Source of the DNA: Alloalcanivorax gelatiniphagus
Lineage (GTDB): Bacteria > Pseudomonadota > Gammaproteobacteria > Pseudomonadales > Alcanivoracaceae
Length of the DNA stretch: 64,000 nt
Direction of reading: 5' to 3'
NCBI RefSeq assembly: GCF_005938655.1
Contig: NZ_VCQT01000046.1
Span: 1-64,000, forward strand
Part shown: positions 26,178 to 34,516 of the stretch, in pieces
How the letters are laid out: each line of letters starts with the position of its first letter
How positions within the stretch are numbered: the first letter of the stretch is position 1
Program-made: the position numbers and the translations under genes
The notes under the pieces: generated by a model
Seen by the model: the letters and a program-made list of their open reading frames with translations, nothing else
What the model was told of the DNA's origin: nothing
Databases searched by the model: none

Positions 26178-27485
26178 CTAACGCACCAACCAAAGACTGA
26201 GCGAAGGAATATAAGTGATCGCCAGCAGCGCCACGATCAGCACCAGCATGAACGGGATGGTGGCCGCGAACAGCTCGGTGATGGATTTACGGAACCGGTA
26301 ACTGGCGATAAACAGGTTCATGCCCACCGGCGGGGTGATATAGCCGATCTGCATGTTGGCTACGAAGATGATGCCCAGATGCACCGGGTCGATGCCGTAG
26401 CGCAGCGCCACCGGCAGAATCAGCGGCACCATGATCACCAGGGCGGCGAAGATATCCAGCATGGCGCCCAGCACCAGCAGCAGAATATTGAGCAAAATCA
26501 GAAAGGCGATTTTGCCGTGCACATGGGTCTGGATGAACTGGAACAGCCGCTCCGGCACCTCGGCATACACCAGGTAATCGGCGAATGCCTGGGCCACCGC
26601 CAGGATCAGCAGAATGCCGCCCACCATCACCATGGCTTCCCGGGTAATGCCCGGCAGCCGGCGCAGGGGAATCTCCCGGTACAGCCAGACCTCCACGATC
26701 AGCACGTAGAGCGCGGTCACCGCCGCCGCCTCGCTGACCACCAGCACGCCGGAGAACACCCCGCCCAGCACCACCAGCGGCAGCGGCAGTTCCCAGCGAG
26801 CGTCCCACAGGGCGGCACGCAGTTCCCGGCCGCTGAACGCCTGGCGGGGCACCGCGGTGGCGCCCTCGGCGCCGCCGGCCCGGGTCGCCCACAGGCAATA
26901 CAGGTACAGCAGCACCACCATCAGCAGCGCCGGGCCCACGCCGGCCAGATACAGGTCGACGATCTCCACCGGCGGCATGGCCAGTTGCTGGGACAGTTGC
27001 TGGGCGATGATGCCGTAGATCAGCAGCGGCACCGAGGGCACCAGCAGCAGCCCGAGACTGCCGGAGGACGTGACCAGACCGAGACTGAACCGTTGCGGGT
27101 AGCCGGCCTTCACCAGCGCCGGCAGCAACAGCGCCCCCAGGGCCACGATGGTCACCCCGGAGCCGCCGGTGAGCGCGGTGAAGAAGGCGCAGGCGGTCAG
27201 CGCCACGAACGCCATGCCGCCGGGCATCCAGCCGAAGGCCGCCTGGCTGAGGCGCATCAGCCGGTCGGCGGTGCGGGATTCGCTGAGCAGGAAGCCGGCG
27301 AAGGTGAACAGCGGCAGCGCCATCAGCACCACCGAATCCGCCAGTTGGTAGATATCGATGTGCAGCACCGCCAGCGGCGAGCCCAGGGCGTGGAAGCCCA
27401 GCGCCGCCGCGCCCAGCAACACCGCGAACAGCGGCGCGCCCAGCAGTGCCAACAGAATCAGCACGATCACGCCGATCATGATCAT
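26178..27485 (-). CDS. dctM: TRAP transporter large permease (DctM)
   Basis: A 435-residue membrane protein with about 12 helices. DctM signatures include LMALPLFTFAGFLLSES (~54-70), FFTALTGGSGVTIVALGALLLP (~91-112, in part) and a C-terminal PPVGMNLF (~375). It is the ion-coupled translocation subunit that takes substrate from the periplasmic receptor. The ATG overlaps the small permease stop by 4 bases. It is the last gene of the operon TatT-DctP-DctQ-DctM. Confidence 0.94.
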   Translation of the reverse strand: MIMIGVIVLILLALLGAPLFAVLLGAAALGFHALGSPLAVLHIDIYQLADSVVLMALPLFTFAGFLLSESRTADRLMRLSQAAFGWMPGGMAFVALTACAFFTALTGGSGVTIVALGALLLPALVKAGYPQRFSLGLVTSSGSLGLLLVPSVPLLIYGIIAQQLSQQLAMPPVEIVDLYLAGVGPALLMVVLLYLYCLWATRAGGAEGATAVPRQAFSGRELRAALWDARWELPLPLVVLGGVFSGVLVVSEAAAVTALYVLIVEVWLYREIPLRRLPGITREAMVMVGGILLILAVAQAFADYLVYAEVPERLFQFIQTHVHGKIAFLILLNILLLVLGAMLDIFAALVIMVPLILPVALRYGIDPVHLGIIFVANMQIGYITPPVGMNLFIASYRFRKSITELFAATIPFMLVLIVALLAITYIPSLSLWLVR

Positions 27486-27976
27486 ACGGTGGGCTCCCGC
27501 ATGCGCGGCCGCTGGCCCACCAGGCCCAGGCCGAACAGAATCAGATAACGCAGGCCGATCACCGAGAAGCCCAGGGGGATCACCGCCTGCAACAACCAGC
27601 TGGGGATGCCGGCGAAGGCGGCGCCGCCGAACTGGCGCTCCTCGATCACGAAGCCCAGGCCGTACCAGGCGGTGAGCAGGCAGATGCCGGCGGTGAACAG
27701 GTCCACCAGGCCGGTGATCCAGGGCAACAGACGCTCGGGCAGGAAATTGGCGGCCAGGTCGATGCGGATGTGCTCATCCTTGCGGGAGGCGATCATCGCC
27801 CCCAGCAGGCCGATCCACAGCACCGCGTTGCGCAGCAGCGGGTCCGCCCATACCAGGCTGGTGCCGGCCAGGTTGCGCAGCAGGATCTGCGCCACCGCCA
27901 GCCCCACCATCATCAGCACCACCAGAACGATCAGGCCGTCCTCGAAGCGGTGAATCCAGCCCAGCAGACGGCGCAT
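27482..27976 (-). CDS. dctQ: TRAP transporter small permease (DctQ)
   Basis: A 164-residue protein with four membrane helices (~14-34, 47-65, 85-108, 128-150) and the family motif RKDEHIRIDLAANFLP (~65-80). It forms the permease with DctM. The ATG at 27976 overlaps the DctP stop by one base (TGATG); a longer open extension lies inside dctP and is rejected. Confidence 0.92.
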   Translation of the reverse strand: MRRLLGWIHRFEDGLIVLVVLMMVGLAVAQILLRNLAGTSLVWADPLLRNAVLWIGLLGAMIASRKDEHIRIDLAANFLPERLLPWITGLVDLFTAGICLLTAWYGLGFVIEERQFGGAAFAGIPSWLLQAVIPLGFSVIGLRYLILFGLGLVGQRPRMREPTV

Positions 27977-28965
27977 CAGGAACCGTTGTTCCGGTACGCC
28001 TCGAGGATCGCATGCAAGCGGTCGAGCATGCCCTGGGTGAGCTGACCATCCTTGACCAGTTGCTGGGTGGCCTTGTCGGCGTAGCGCTTCCACTCGGCGC
28101 GCTGTTCATCGCTGGGGTGCACCAGTTCCAGGCCCTGGTTCTGGACCGCCTGGAAGGCGTCCTTGTTCTGCGCGCGGCTGTCCGCGTCGATCTTCTCGAA
28201 GGCCGCATCCAGCACCCGGCGCACCACCTTCTGGTCGGCCTCGGAGAGGCGGTCGAAGTACCGCTTCTCGATGGCCAGCAAACCGTAGGTGTAAAGCAGC
28301 GGCAGGTCGGTGATGTACTTGACCCGGGAGTACCACTGCAGGGTCAGCGCCGCCACCGGCGGCGCCGCGAAGGCGTCGATGGCGCCGGTCTGCAGGGAGG
28401 TGAGCACACCGCCGATATTGAGCACGATGGGTGACAGATCCAGGGTGGCGGCGGCGTTGGCGGAGGCGCTGTCGCCGGACGGCAGCCACAGCTTCTGGGC
28501 GCGCAGATCGTCCAGGCTGCGTACCGGCTGGCCGGACATGATGTAGGCGAAGCCGCCATCCACCAGGCCGAAGCTGACCCAGCCGTTGTCTTCCAGGCCC
28601 TGCTTGATCAGCGGGTCCAGCTTCTCCCGGGCGGCGTCCACCTCGGCGTAATTGTTGAAGGTCAGCGGCACATTGAGGATCTGGCTGTCCCGGTAGTAGC
28701 GGGCGAAGGCGCCGCCCTGGGCCATCTGCCCGTGCAGCTGGCCGACGCGGATTTTGCGCTGCACCGCCTGGTCATCGCCCATCACGCCGCCGGGGTAGAT
28801 CTTCAGCGACACCCGACCATCGGTGTCCTGCTCGATGGTTTCCCCGGCCTGCTTGAGCGCCTTGACCACGGCGGTGCCGTCCGGGTACAGGGTGGAGATC
28901 TTCAGGGTGGTGGCAAGGGCCAGCATCGGCATCAGTGCCAGCAGGGCCACGGCGGTTCTCAGCAT
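27976..28965 (-). CDS. dctP: TRAP substrate-binding receptor (DctP)
   Basis: A 329-residue periplasmic receptor. A signal peptide (MLRTAVALLALMPMLALA) precedes TTLKISTLYPDGTAVVKALK. The DctP fold includes IYPGGVMGDDQAVQRKIRVGQL and the conserved AIDAFAAPPVAALTLQWY near 205. TRAP receptors usually bind organic acids; this one lacks a neighbouring catabolic gene that would identify its ligand. The ATG at 28965 has GGAGA 5 bases upstream; alternative starts to 29001 have no site. Confidence 0.92.
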   Translation of the reverse strand: MLRTAVALLALMPMLALATTLKISTLYPDGTAVVKALKQAGETIEQDTDGRVSLKIYPGGVMGDDQAVQRKIRVGQLHGQMAQGGAFARYYRDSQILNVPLTFNNYAEVDAAREKLDPLIKQGLEDNGWVSFGLVDGGFAYIMSGQPVRSLDDLRAQKLWLPSGDSASANAAATLDLSPIVLNIGGVLTSLQTGAIDAFAAPPVAALTLQWYSRVKYITDLPLLYTYGLLAIEKRYFDRLSEADQKVVRRVLDAAFEKIDADSRAQNKDAFQAVQNQGLELVHPSDEQRAEWKRYADKATQQLVKDGQLTQGMLDRLHAILEAYRNNGS

Positions 28966-29006
28966 CGTTGTCTCCAGCGGGTTTTTCATCGTCTGCGCCA
29001 ATCCTT

Positions 29007-29131
29007 ATCGCGGCTGAAGCCGCTCCTACGGCGTTTTGCCACCCCCCGTGGGAGCGGCAGCGTTTTGCCGCCCTCCCCCGTAGGAGCGCCAGCGTTTTGC
29101 CGCCCCCCGTAGGAGCGGCTTCAGCCGCGAT
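29007..29131. repeat. REP pair enclosing a tandem array of truncated REP heads
   Basis: An inverted REP unit is at 29007-29029 and a forward unit at 29109-29131. Between them, about 30-nt units GCGTTTTGCC + C-rich + CCGTAGGAGCG recur three times (29030-29119), each carrying only the REP head. The array separates the TatT gene from dctP. Confidence 0.85.
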
Positions 29132-29985
29132 CAGAAGTACTCGTCGGCACTGTCCAGCAGCCGGCGCGCCTCGCGCTTGGCGTAGGCATTCTGCAAGGTG
29201 AGGTCGGCAACGTCCACGTCGGCATCCAGCACCGCCCGCAGTTGGGTGTCGTGCAGCTGCCGGTCGAACACCAACCGGGCGTAATGGCGGGCGTACAGCA
29301 CCCGGGCCAGCAGGTTGTCGCCATCGGACAGTTCGATGGCGCGCAGGAAATCGGCGCGGGCGGCGTCCGGCTGGCCGCCCAGGCTGGCCGGCAGCAGGCT
29401 GTTGAGCACACCCAGGTACATGTACGCCTGACCGTACTGATAGCCCTCGTCCAGGGCCACCACCCGTTCCATCAGCAAACGCACCCGGGACAGTTCCGCC
29501 ACCGCGTTCCAGTCGTCGGAATGGGTCTGGATATAACCGGCCCAGGCGCTGCCCAGGGTGAACAGTACCGGCACGTCGTCCTGGTCGGCGTCGGCCAGCA
29601 GCGCTTCAAAGGCCGGCACGTCCATCTTGCGGGCCTGGCAGTATTGACGTTGATGCACGCAGGCGGCGCGCAGGGCGTAACCCAGGGCCTTGTCATTGAG
29701 CCGCGCGGCGCGCGCCGGGTCGTCCACGAACAGGCCGGCGTAGGCGCCATAGAGGTCGGCGCCGGTGAGCAGCAGGGATTCCCGCTCCGGCCAGTTAACG
29801 ATCAAGCCGTCGATCATCAGCAGGTAGCTGGGCAGGCCGGCTTCCACGGTGGCCAGGTCGCCGTTCTGGCGCACCCCCTTGCCGAGACTGTCGCCCACCC
29901 GGGCCAGGCCGCAGCCCTGCAGAATCAGCGCCAGGCCGATCATGGCCACGAGGGCCCCTGTTCGTTGCTTCAAACTTCTCTCCAT
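29131..29985 (-). CDS. TRAP-associated TatT lipoprotein
   Basis: A 284-residue lipoprotein of the TAtT family, named from Treponema TatT, a TPR-like trimer that binds the TRAP receptor. The signal peptide and lipobox (LILQGC, Cys ~25) are followed by helical repeats, with GYQYGQAYMYLGVLNSLLPASLGG near 185 and FLRAIEL. Upstream placement in a TRAP operon supports the assignment. The start at 29985 is the best in-frame ATG, although its ribosome site is weak. The TGA stop is made at a REP junction (TGATCGCGG), and REPs separate the gene from dctP, so co-regulation is plausible but not certain. Confidence 0.85.
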   Translation of the reverse strand: MERSLKQRTGALVAMIGLALILQGCGLARVGDSLGKGVRQNGDLATVEAGLPSYLLMIDGLIVNWPERESLLLTGADLYGAYAGLFVDDPARAARLNDKALGYALRAACVHQRQYCQARKMDVPAFEALLADADQDDVPVLFTLGSAWAGYIQTHSDDWNAVAELSRVRLLMERVVALDEGYQYGQAYMYLGVLNSLLPASLGGQPDAARADFLRAIELSDGDNLLARVLYARHYARLVFDRQLHDTQLRAVLDADVDVADLTLQNAYAKREARRLLDSADEYF

Positions 29986-30013
29986 CGGTTGGCGCCATCC
30001 GTTAGCGCCCTTA

Positions 30014-30104
30014 ATCGCGGCTGAAGCCGCTCCTACATAGAGGCGGCGCGGCTGCAAAGCCCCCGTAGGAGCGGCTTCAGCCGCGATCCCGCTTCAGCCG
30101 CGAT
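30014..30104. repeat. REP pair plus half unit
   Basis: An inverted unit is at 30014-30036, a forward unit at 30065-30087, and a repeated tail GCTTCAGCCGCGAT at 30091-30104. The GlpG stop lies in the repeated tail. Confidence 0.88.
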
Positions 30105-30936
30105 GGTAGCCCATGCGCCGGTACAAGCCGACCAGAACGCCGATCACCGCGCCGCTCAACAGACCGGTGAGATGGGCGGTGTTGGCGACGATGCCGGACA
30201 GACCCACGTAACAGATCACCAGCCAGACCAGCATCAATAGCACAATCTCCCGGCGCAATTGATACCCCGCCGCCGGGTTGACCTTGCCATACAGCCACAG
30301 ATATCCGAGCAGACCATAAACCACGCCGGACAAACCGCCAAAGCGCGGGCCGGTGTCCAGGTACTGGGCGTAGTTGGAAACCGCCGCCACCACCAGCGTC
30401 AGCCACAGCAATTGAAAGCTGGACTGAAAGCGCTCGATCAGGCGCCCCAGATCACACCACCACAGCAGGTTGAAGATGATATGAAGCACGGAAAAGTGCA
30501 GCAGCATCGGCGTCAGCAGCCGCCAGGGCTGGGCCATCAGTGTCTGGGGCTGGTCCGGGAACATCAGCGCCTGATAAACCACCGGGCCGATCACATAGGG
30601 CGACAGGAAAATCAGCACGCAGGCGATCAGCCCGGTGCGCGTCACCGGCCCCAGGCTGGCGAACCAGCCACCGCCGAGGAACACCTTCTCCCGGGGCAGG
30701 CCGGTGACCGGCTCGCTGGCCCGCCAGGCGTCCTCCTGCCACTTGCCGGCGTTGGGCTCGGCGAGAAATTCCCGGGCCAGTTCCCGGGCCTCGTCGTGGC
30801 GGGCCGGGTCGGCCAGGAACAGCCGGTACTGCCCGCCCTGCTCCTGGTCCAGCCGGGTTTCAATGCCCCGGCGGGCAAGCAGATCGGCCAGCCGTTTCGC
30901 CATGGCGGCGTTGTTGATGCGTACCAGTTCCAGCAT
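30094..30936 (-). CDS. glpG: Rhomboid intramembrane serine protease, GlpG type
   Basis: A 280-residue protease. It has a cytoplasmic N-terminal domain (~1-75) and six membrane helices. The catalytic dyad is visible as Ser 203 in GLSGVVYG and His 255 in NTAHLTG, close to Ser 201/His 254 of E. coli GlpG. It cleaves membrane proteins within the bilayer. The N-domain distinguishes it from rhombosortase. Its last codons and stop (CGC GGC TGA) are supplied by a REP tail. It is a single gene. Confidence 0.93.
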   Translation of the reverse strand: MLELVRINNAAMAKRLADLLARRGIETRLDQEQGGQYRLFLADPARHDEARELAREFLAEPNAGKWQEDAWRASEPVTGLPREKVFLGGGWFASLGPVTRTGLIACVLIFLSPYVIGPVVYQALMFPDQPQTLMAQPWRLLTPMLLHFSVLHIIFNLLWWCDLGRLIERFQSSFQLLWLTLVVAAVSNYAQYLDTGPRFGGLSGVVYGLLGYLWLYGKVNPAAGYQLRREIVLLMLVWLVICYVGLSGIVANTAHLTGLLSGAVIGVLVGLYRRMGYHRG

Positions 30937-30967
30937 GTGTTTCCTCGTTGTGGCTCCCCGGGCCGGG

Positions 30968-30990
30968 ATCGCGGCTAAAGCCGCTCCTAC
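30968..30990 (-). repeat. Single REP unit (inverted orientation)
   Basis: One unit with GGCTAAAGCC in place of GGCTGAAGCC lies upstream of glpG in the gap before the aminopeptidase gene end. Confidence 0.8.
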
Positions 30991-31056
30991 ACGGCTTCTA
31001 CACCGCTGTGCGCGATGCCAAGGCCGAACGACGCAGCAGCGGCCGGGCCGCGATCC

Positions 31057-32115
31057 TCACTCAAGATCATCCGCCAGCGCTTCCACCCGCTCCCAGAAAC
31101 AGGGCCATTGCCCGCCGCAGCTTAGCAGCATTTTCCGGAAGTTCCCCACCAGGCCGTAATAGTCATGGACCCCGTTGAGCCGGGCGTTGTTCAGGTTGCC
31201 CTGGAAAAAGCCGGCGTAGGCGGACAACCCGGGCACCTGCCCGGCGCGCTCCTGGAAGGCCCGCCGCAGGGCCTGGATGCGCGCCGCTTTTTCGGCGGCC
31301 ATGGCATCCGGGTCCAGATCGCTGGCGTAGAGGGCGGCAAGCTGGTCACGGGCGTCGTCCACCAGGGCCAGGAACGCATCCCGGGCGCGGTCGCGCTGCT
31401 GCCATTGGTCCAGGTCCACGGTCAGATCGTGGTGGGCCAGATAGCGCAGGGTGCCCTCCCGGGCCACCATGGTGGCCAGCGACTCATTGAAACGGGTGTG
31501 GTCACGGATATAGAGCCGCCGGTGCACCAGCTCGTGCAGAATCAGCTCCACCAGCGCCGGGCCGGAGCGGTCGATCATCGGCGTGGTCAGCGGGTCCTGG
31601 AACCAGCCCAGGGTGGAATAGGCGATGGCACCGCCCACGTCCGTGTCCCAGCCTTCGGCGGCCAGTTTGTCGGCCTCGTCGCGGGCCGCCTGCTGGTGGA
31701 AGTAGCCCCGGTAGCTCAGGCAGCCCAGCAACGGGTAGCACCAGGTCTTGGGCGTCAGCGAAAAGCGCGGCGCCGCCTGCACGTTCCAGACCACCGCGTC
31801 CCGTTCCAGCGGCACATAGGTGCGGTACACATCACGGGCCGGCAGCGCCAGCTCCCGGTCGGCGAACTCCAGCACGTCATCGGCCAGCAACAGTTGCCGC
31901 CGCACCGCCGCCGGGGTGTCCGGATCGGCCAGCACCCGCTCCACCGGCTGACGCTGGTGCATCAGGCTGAAATGGCCCTTGATGGCCTGGCCGTAATAGC
32001 CGACCTGGCAGCCGGACAAAAGCAGCCACAAGCCACAGGCCGCAAGCTTCAAGCCCGTTCCGGGCCCACGGCGCGGTTGCAGCCTGTGGCTTGAAGCTTG
32101 CAGCTGATCATGCAC
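31057..32115 (-). CDS. Predicted zinc aminopeptidase lipoprotein (DUF2265)
   Basis: A 352-residue protein if it starts at the GTG at 32115, or 331 residues from the TTG at 32052. The putative aminopeptidase family (PF10023) is recognised by the zinc motif HELVHRRLY (~203) and GWDTDVGGAIAYSTLGWFQDP (~164). The lipoprotein signal LKLAACGLWLLLSGC ends at Cys ~36. This signal, and the preceding 20 residues, are encoded by the heptamer repeat at 32021-32106, so the true start is uncertain; the TTG gives a clean signal peptide. The GTG start would overlap efpL by 8 bases. Enzymatic activity is inferred. Confidence 0.82.
   Translation of the reverse strand: MHDQLQASSHRLQPRRGPGTGLKLAACGLWLLLSGCQVGYYGQAIKGHFSLMHQRQPVERVLADPDTPAAVRRQLLLADDVLEFADRELALPARDVYRTYVPLERDAVVWNVQAAPRFSLTPKTWCYPLLGCLSYRGYFHQQAARDEADKLAAEGWDTDVGGAIAYSTLGWFQDPLTTPMIDRSGPALVELILHELVHRRLYIRDHTRFNESLATMVAREGTLRYLAHHDLTVDLDQWQQRDRARDAFLALVDDARDQLAALYASDLDPDAMAAEKAARIQALRRAFQERAGQVPGLSAYAGFFQGNLNNARLNGVHDYYGLVGNFRKMLLSCGGQWPCFWERVEALADDLE
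32021..32106. repeat. Heptamer-based inverted repeat inside the aminopeptidase 5' end
   Basis: The left arm (32021-32055) and right arm (32079-32106) are built of 7-base units such as CAAGCCA, CAGGCCG and CAAGCTT. GCCGCAAGCTTCAAGCC on the left matches the complement of the right arm at 16 of 17 bases. The same unit types recur at 59438-59782. Confidence 0.8.
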
Positions 32116-32674
32116 GGGACATGAATTTCCGTTCCGTGGTGTTGATCTTCACCTTCTCGCCTTCCTGCAGATACTCCGGCACCTGCACCACCAGGCCGGT
32201 TTCCAGGGTGGCCGGTTTGGTGCGGGCGCTGGCCGAGGCGGCTTTCATGGCCGGGGTGGTTTCGGTGATGGTGAGCACCACCGAGGCGGGCAGTTCCAGG
32301 CCGATCACCGCCTCCCCCACCCGCAGCGCCAGCACCCCGTCACCCTGCTCGGTGATAAACGACAGTTCGTCGGCGATGTCGTCGCCCTTGATCGGGTACT
32401 GGGAGAAGTCCTCGTCGTCCATGAACACGTAGTCGTCGCCGTCCACATAGGAGAAATGCACCGGCCGGCGCTGCAACGACACCGTGGTCACCTCCTCGTC
32501 GCCTTTGTAGCGCTCCTCGAACTTGGAGCCGCCGCCCACCTGATGGGCGCGCACCCGGTACAGGGTGGCGGCGCCCCGGGCGGACGGGGATTGCACATCG
32601 ATCTGGCGGATCACGAACAAACCGCCGTTGTGCTCGATCACATCGGATTTTTTCAAGTCGCTGGCACGGGTCAC
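32108..32674 (-). CDS. efpL: Elongation factor P-like protein EfpL (YeiP)
   Basis: A 188-residue EF-P paralogue that relieves ribosome stalling at difficult motifs such as polyproline. It has three beta-barrel domains with the C-terminal signature ASASARTKPATLETGLVVQVPEYL (in part, ~147-170). The tip loop is SPSARGAATLYR with Arg 33 at the position that is a modified Lys or Arg in EF-P, which identifies the unmodified EfpL/YeiP branch and not EF-P. No EpmA/EpmB/EarP gene is nearby. It is upstream of the aminopeptidase, with an 8-base overlap if the GTG is used. Confidence 0.92.
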   Translation of the reverse strand: MTRASDLKKSDVIEHNGGLFVIRQIDVQSPSARGAATLYRVRAHQVGGGSKFEERYKGDEEVTTVSLQRRPVHFSYVDGDDYVFMDDEDFSQYPIKGDDIADELSFITEQGDGVLALRVGEAVIGLELPASVVLTITETTPAMKAASASARTKPATLETGLVVQVPEYLQEGEKVKINTTERKFMSRA

Positions 32675-32796
32675 GAACCATCCTCATGACGGGAAAAGGG
32701 GCGGTCATATTACCGTAGGATCGGCGGCAGCCGCGACTGGTCACGACGGGGTGGCGGCGGGCGCCGCTCGCCGGGGGAAGGTGGGCCGGGAACGGC

Positions 32797-33564
32797 TCAG
32801 GCCAGGGCGGCGATGATCTGCTCCCGGGCGGCCCGGGCCCGTTCCCGGACGGCGGCGGCGGGCACCGGGGCGCCGAAGGTCAGGTCCACCAGAATCCGCT
32901 CACGGCCCATCAGGCGCCACAGATGGTGGTGGAATTCGTCGTCATTGATAAACGCCAGCTCGGTATCCACCCGCCCTTCCGCGTCCCGGTAGCGCACCGC
33001 CACGGTCTGCACGGCGGCGTCCTCGGCGGCGGCGAACAGGGGTGAGAAAAACCGGCCCACGGCGGTGCCGTCACTGGTGGTGCCTTCCGGAAACACCAGA
33101 ATGCTGCGCCCCAGCTCCAGATGGTCGCGGATCTCGCCGGCCTTGCGCCCGGACTCGCCGCCACCCCGGCGGATAAACAGGGTGCCCACCGCCCGCGCCA
33201 GCCAGCCGATCACCGGCCAGTCCGCCACTTCCGCCTTGGACAGAAAATGGCAGGGCCGGGCGGCGGCGATCACCGGGATGTCCAGCCAGGACACATGGTT
33301 GGCCACCAGAAACACCGGGCCGCCACGCAGCGCCCCGTGCACCCGCAGCTCCACCCCGAGAATGCGCAGCAACCGCAGGCACCAGCGCTGCTTGGCACGC
33401 AGCACCCGGGCCCGGTGGGGGTCCCGGGCGGCGCGCAGCCACAGCGCTTCCAGCACCCCGGCCAGCAGATGCAGCGCCACCCGCGAGGCCCGCCACAGGC
33501 GCCGCGCCGTGGCCCGATTGGCGCCGGCCCCTTGAGCCTGCGCGGACAGGTTCGGTTCGTTCAT
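32797..33564 (-). CDS. olsA: Lyso-ornithine lipid / 1-acylglycerol-3-phosphate acyltransferase (OlsA-like)
   Basis: A 255-residue PlsC-domain acyltransferase with one N-terminal hydrophobic segment. The catalytic NHVSWLD (~93) and FPEGTTSDG (~165) motifs are intact. It is encoded directly after an OlsB-like N-acyltransferase with a 4-base overlap, so the likely job is O-acylation of lyso-ornithine lipid. A general role in phosphatidic acid synthesis cannot be excluded from sequence. Confidence 0.85.
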   Translation of the reverse strand: MNEPNLSAQAQGAGANRATARRLWRASRVALHLLAGVLEALWLRAARDPHRARVLRAKQRWCLRLLRILGVELRVHGALRGGPVFLVANHVSWLDIPVIAAARPCHFLSKAEVADWPVIGWLARAVGTLFIRRGGGESGRKAGEIRDHLELGRSILVFPEGTTSDGTAVGRFFSPLFAAAEDAAVQTVAVRYRDAEGRVDTELAFINDDEFHHHLWRLMGRERILVDLTFGAPVPAAAVRERARAAREQIIAALA

Positions 33565-34379
33565 ACCGCCGCCACCGCCTCCGCCGGCTGCAGGAAATGC
33601 TGCACATAACGGGCCGGCAGGCGATCCACCTCCATCAGAATAAAATAGTCCAGACAGTTGAAGTCCGGGTCCCAGCAAGGCTCGCCACAGACCCGGGCGC
33701 CCATGCGCAGATAGGCCTTGAGCAGCGGCGGCATTTTCACGCCGCGCTCTTCCAGCGCATCGCCGGGCATGATCTCCAGCCGGCAGCGGGGGGTCACCCG
33801 CAGGGCCGCCGGCGCCAGATGCGCCTCGCGGATGCGCCGGTCGATGGCCGCCACGTTATAGCCCTCGCCCAGCGCCACGCTGGCGCAACCGATCAGATAG
33901 CGCACATCATTTTCAAGCATATAGCGGGCCAGACGGGCCCAGAGTACCGTGATCACCGCGCCGCCGCGATGCTCCGGGTGGATGCAGGTACGGCCGATTT
34001 CCGCCATGCGGCCGTTCAGCCGTTGCACCAGCGGCAGATGAAACTCACCGGCGGAATAGAAACCACCGGTGCGCGCCAGCCGCTCGCCGGGCAGCACCCG
34101 GGTGTAGCCCACCAGCTCACCGGAGCGGTTGTCGCGCACCACCAGGTGGAGGCAGTGCCGGTCGAAGCGGTCCCGGTCGAGCCCGAACGGGGCATGGAAG
34201 CTGGCCCCGTATTCCTCGGAAAAAATCCGGTAGCGCAACCGTTGCACCTTGAGAATCTCCCGCCGTGAGCGGGTGAAATAGGCGCTGAACCGGGCGCCGC
34301 CCTCCAGGTCCCGTTCCCGGGACCGGACCAGAAACGGCGGGCGCAGGGCTTTGATTCTTCCAGCGGCTTGCGCAAGCAT
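33561..34379 (-). CDS. olsB: Ornithine-acyl-ACP N-acyltransferase (OlsB-like)
   Basis: A 272-residue GNAT-fold N-acyltransferase of the OlsB/Acetyltransf_5 type. Conserved features include RLRYRIFSEEYGA (~65), DRHCLHLVVRD (~90), EIGRTCIHPEHRGG (~150) and CWDPDFNCLDYFILM (~240). OlsB transfers a 3-hydroxyacyl group from ACP to ornithine, the first step of ornithine-lipid synthesis, and its overlap with olsA supports this. The ATG at 34379 has GGAG 7 bases upstream; the frame is open to 34424. Ornithine lipids often replace phospholipids under phosphate limitation; no Pho box was found. Confidence 0.87.
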   Translation of the reverse strand: MLAQAAGRIKALRPPFLVRSRERDLEGGARFSAYFTRSRREILKVQRLRYRIFSEEYGASFHAPFGLDRDRFDRHCLHLVVRDNRSGELVGYTRVLPGERLARTGGFYSAGEFHLPLVQRLNGRMAEIGRTCIHPEHRGGAVITVLWARLARYMLENDVRYLIGCASVALGEGYNVAAIDRRIREAHLAPAALRVTPRCRLEIMPGDALEERGVKMPPLLKAYLRMGARVCGEPCWDPDFNCLDYFILMEVDRLPARYVQHFLQPAEAVAAV

Positions 34380-34516
34380 AACGAGCTCCAGGCTGATTTT
34401 TCCGCCAGTCTGGAAGCCCGCCATTGCGGTCCCGTGACACCCATATGACCATCCGGCGACAACCGGGCCCGGGCACCGCCGGCGGCGGACACGGGCACCA
34501 GCAAGGAACAGCGACC

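Noticed and set aside
29030-29120. CRISPR-like short array between TRAP genes
   Set aside because: The units are contiguous truncated REP heads with no unique spacers of constant length and no cas genes nearby.
30094-30936. Rhombosortase partner for the GlyGly-CTERM protease
   Set aside because: The protein has the cytoplasmic N-domain and full six-helix form of GlpG; rhombosortases are shorter and lack that domain.
32108-32674. Canonical EF-P
   Set aside because: The tip loop is SPSARGAATLYR and the overall sequence follows YeiP/EfpL, not the K34 loop of EF-P.
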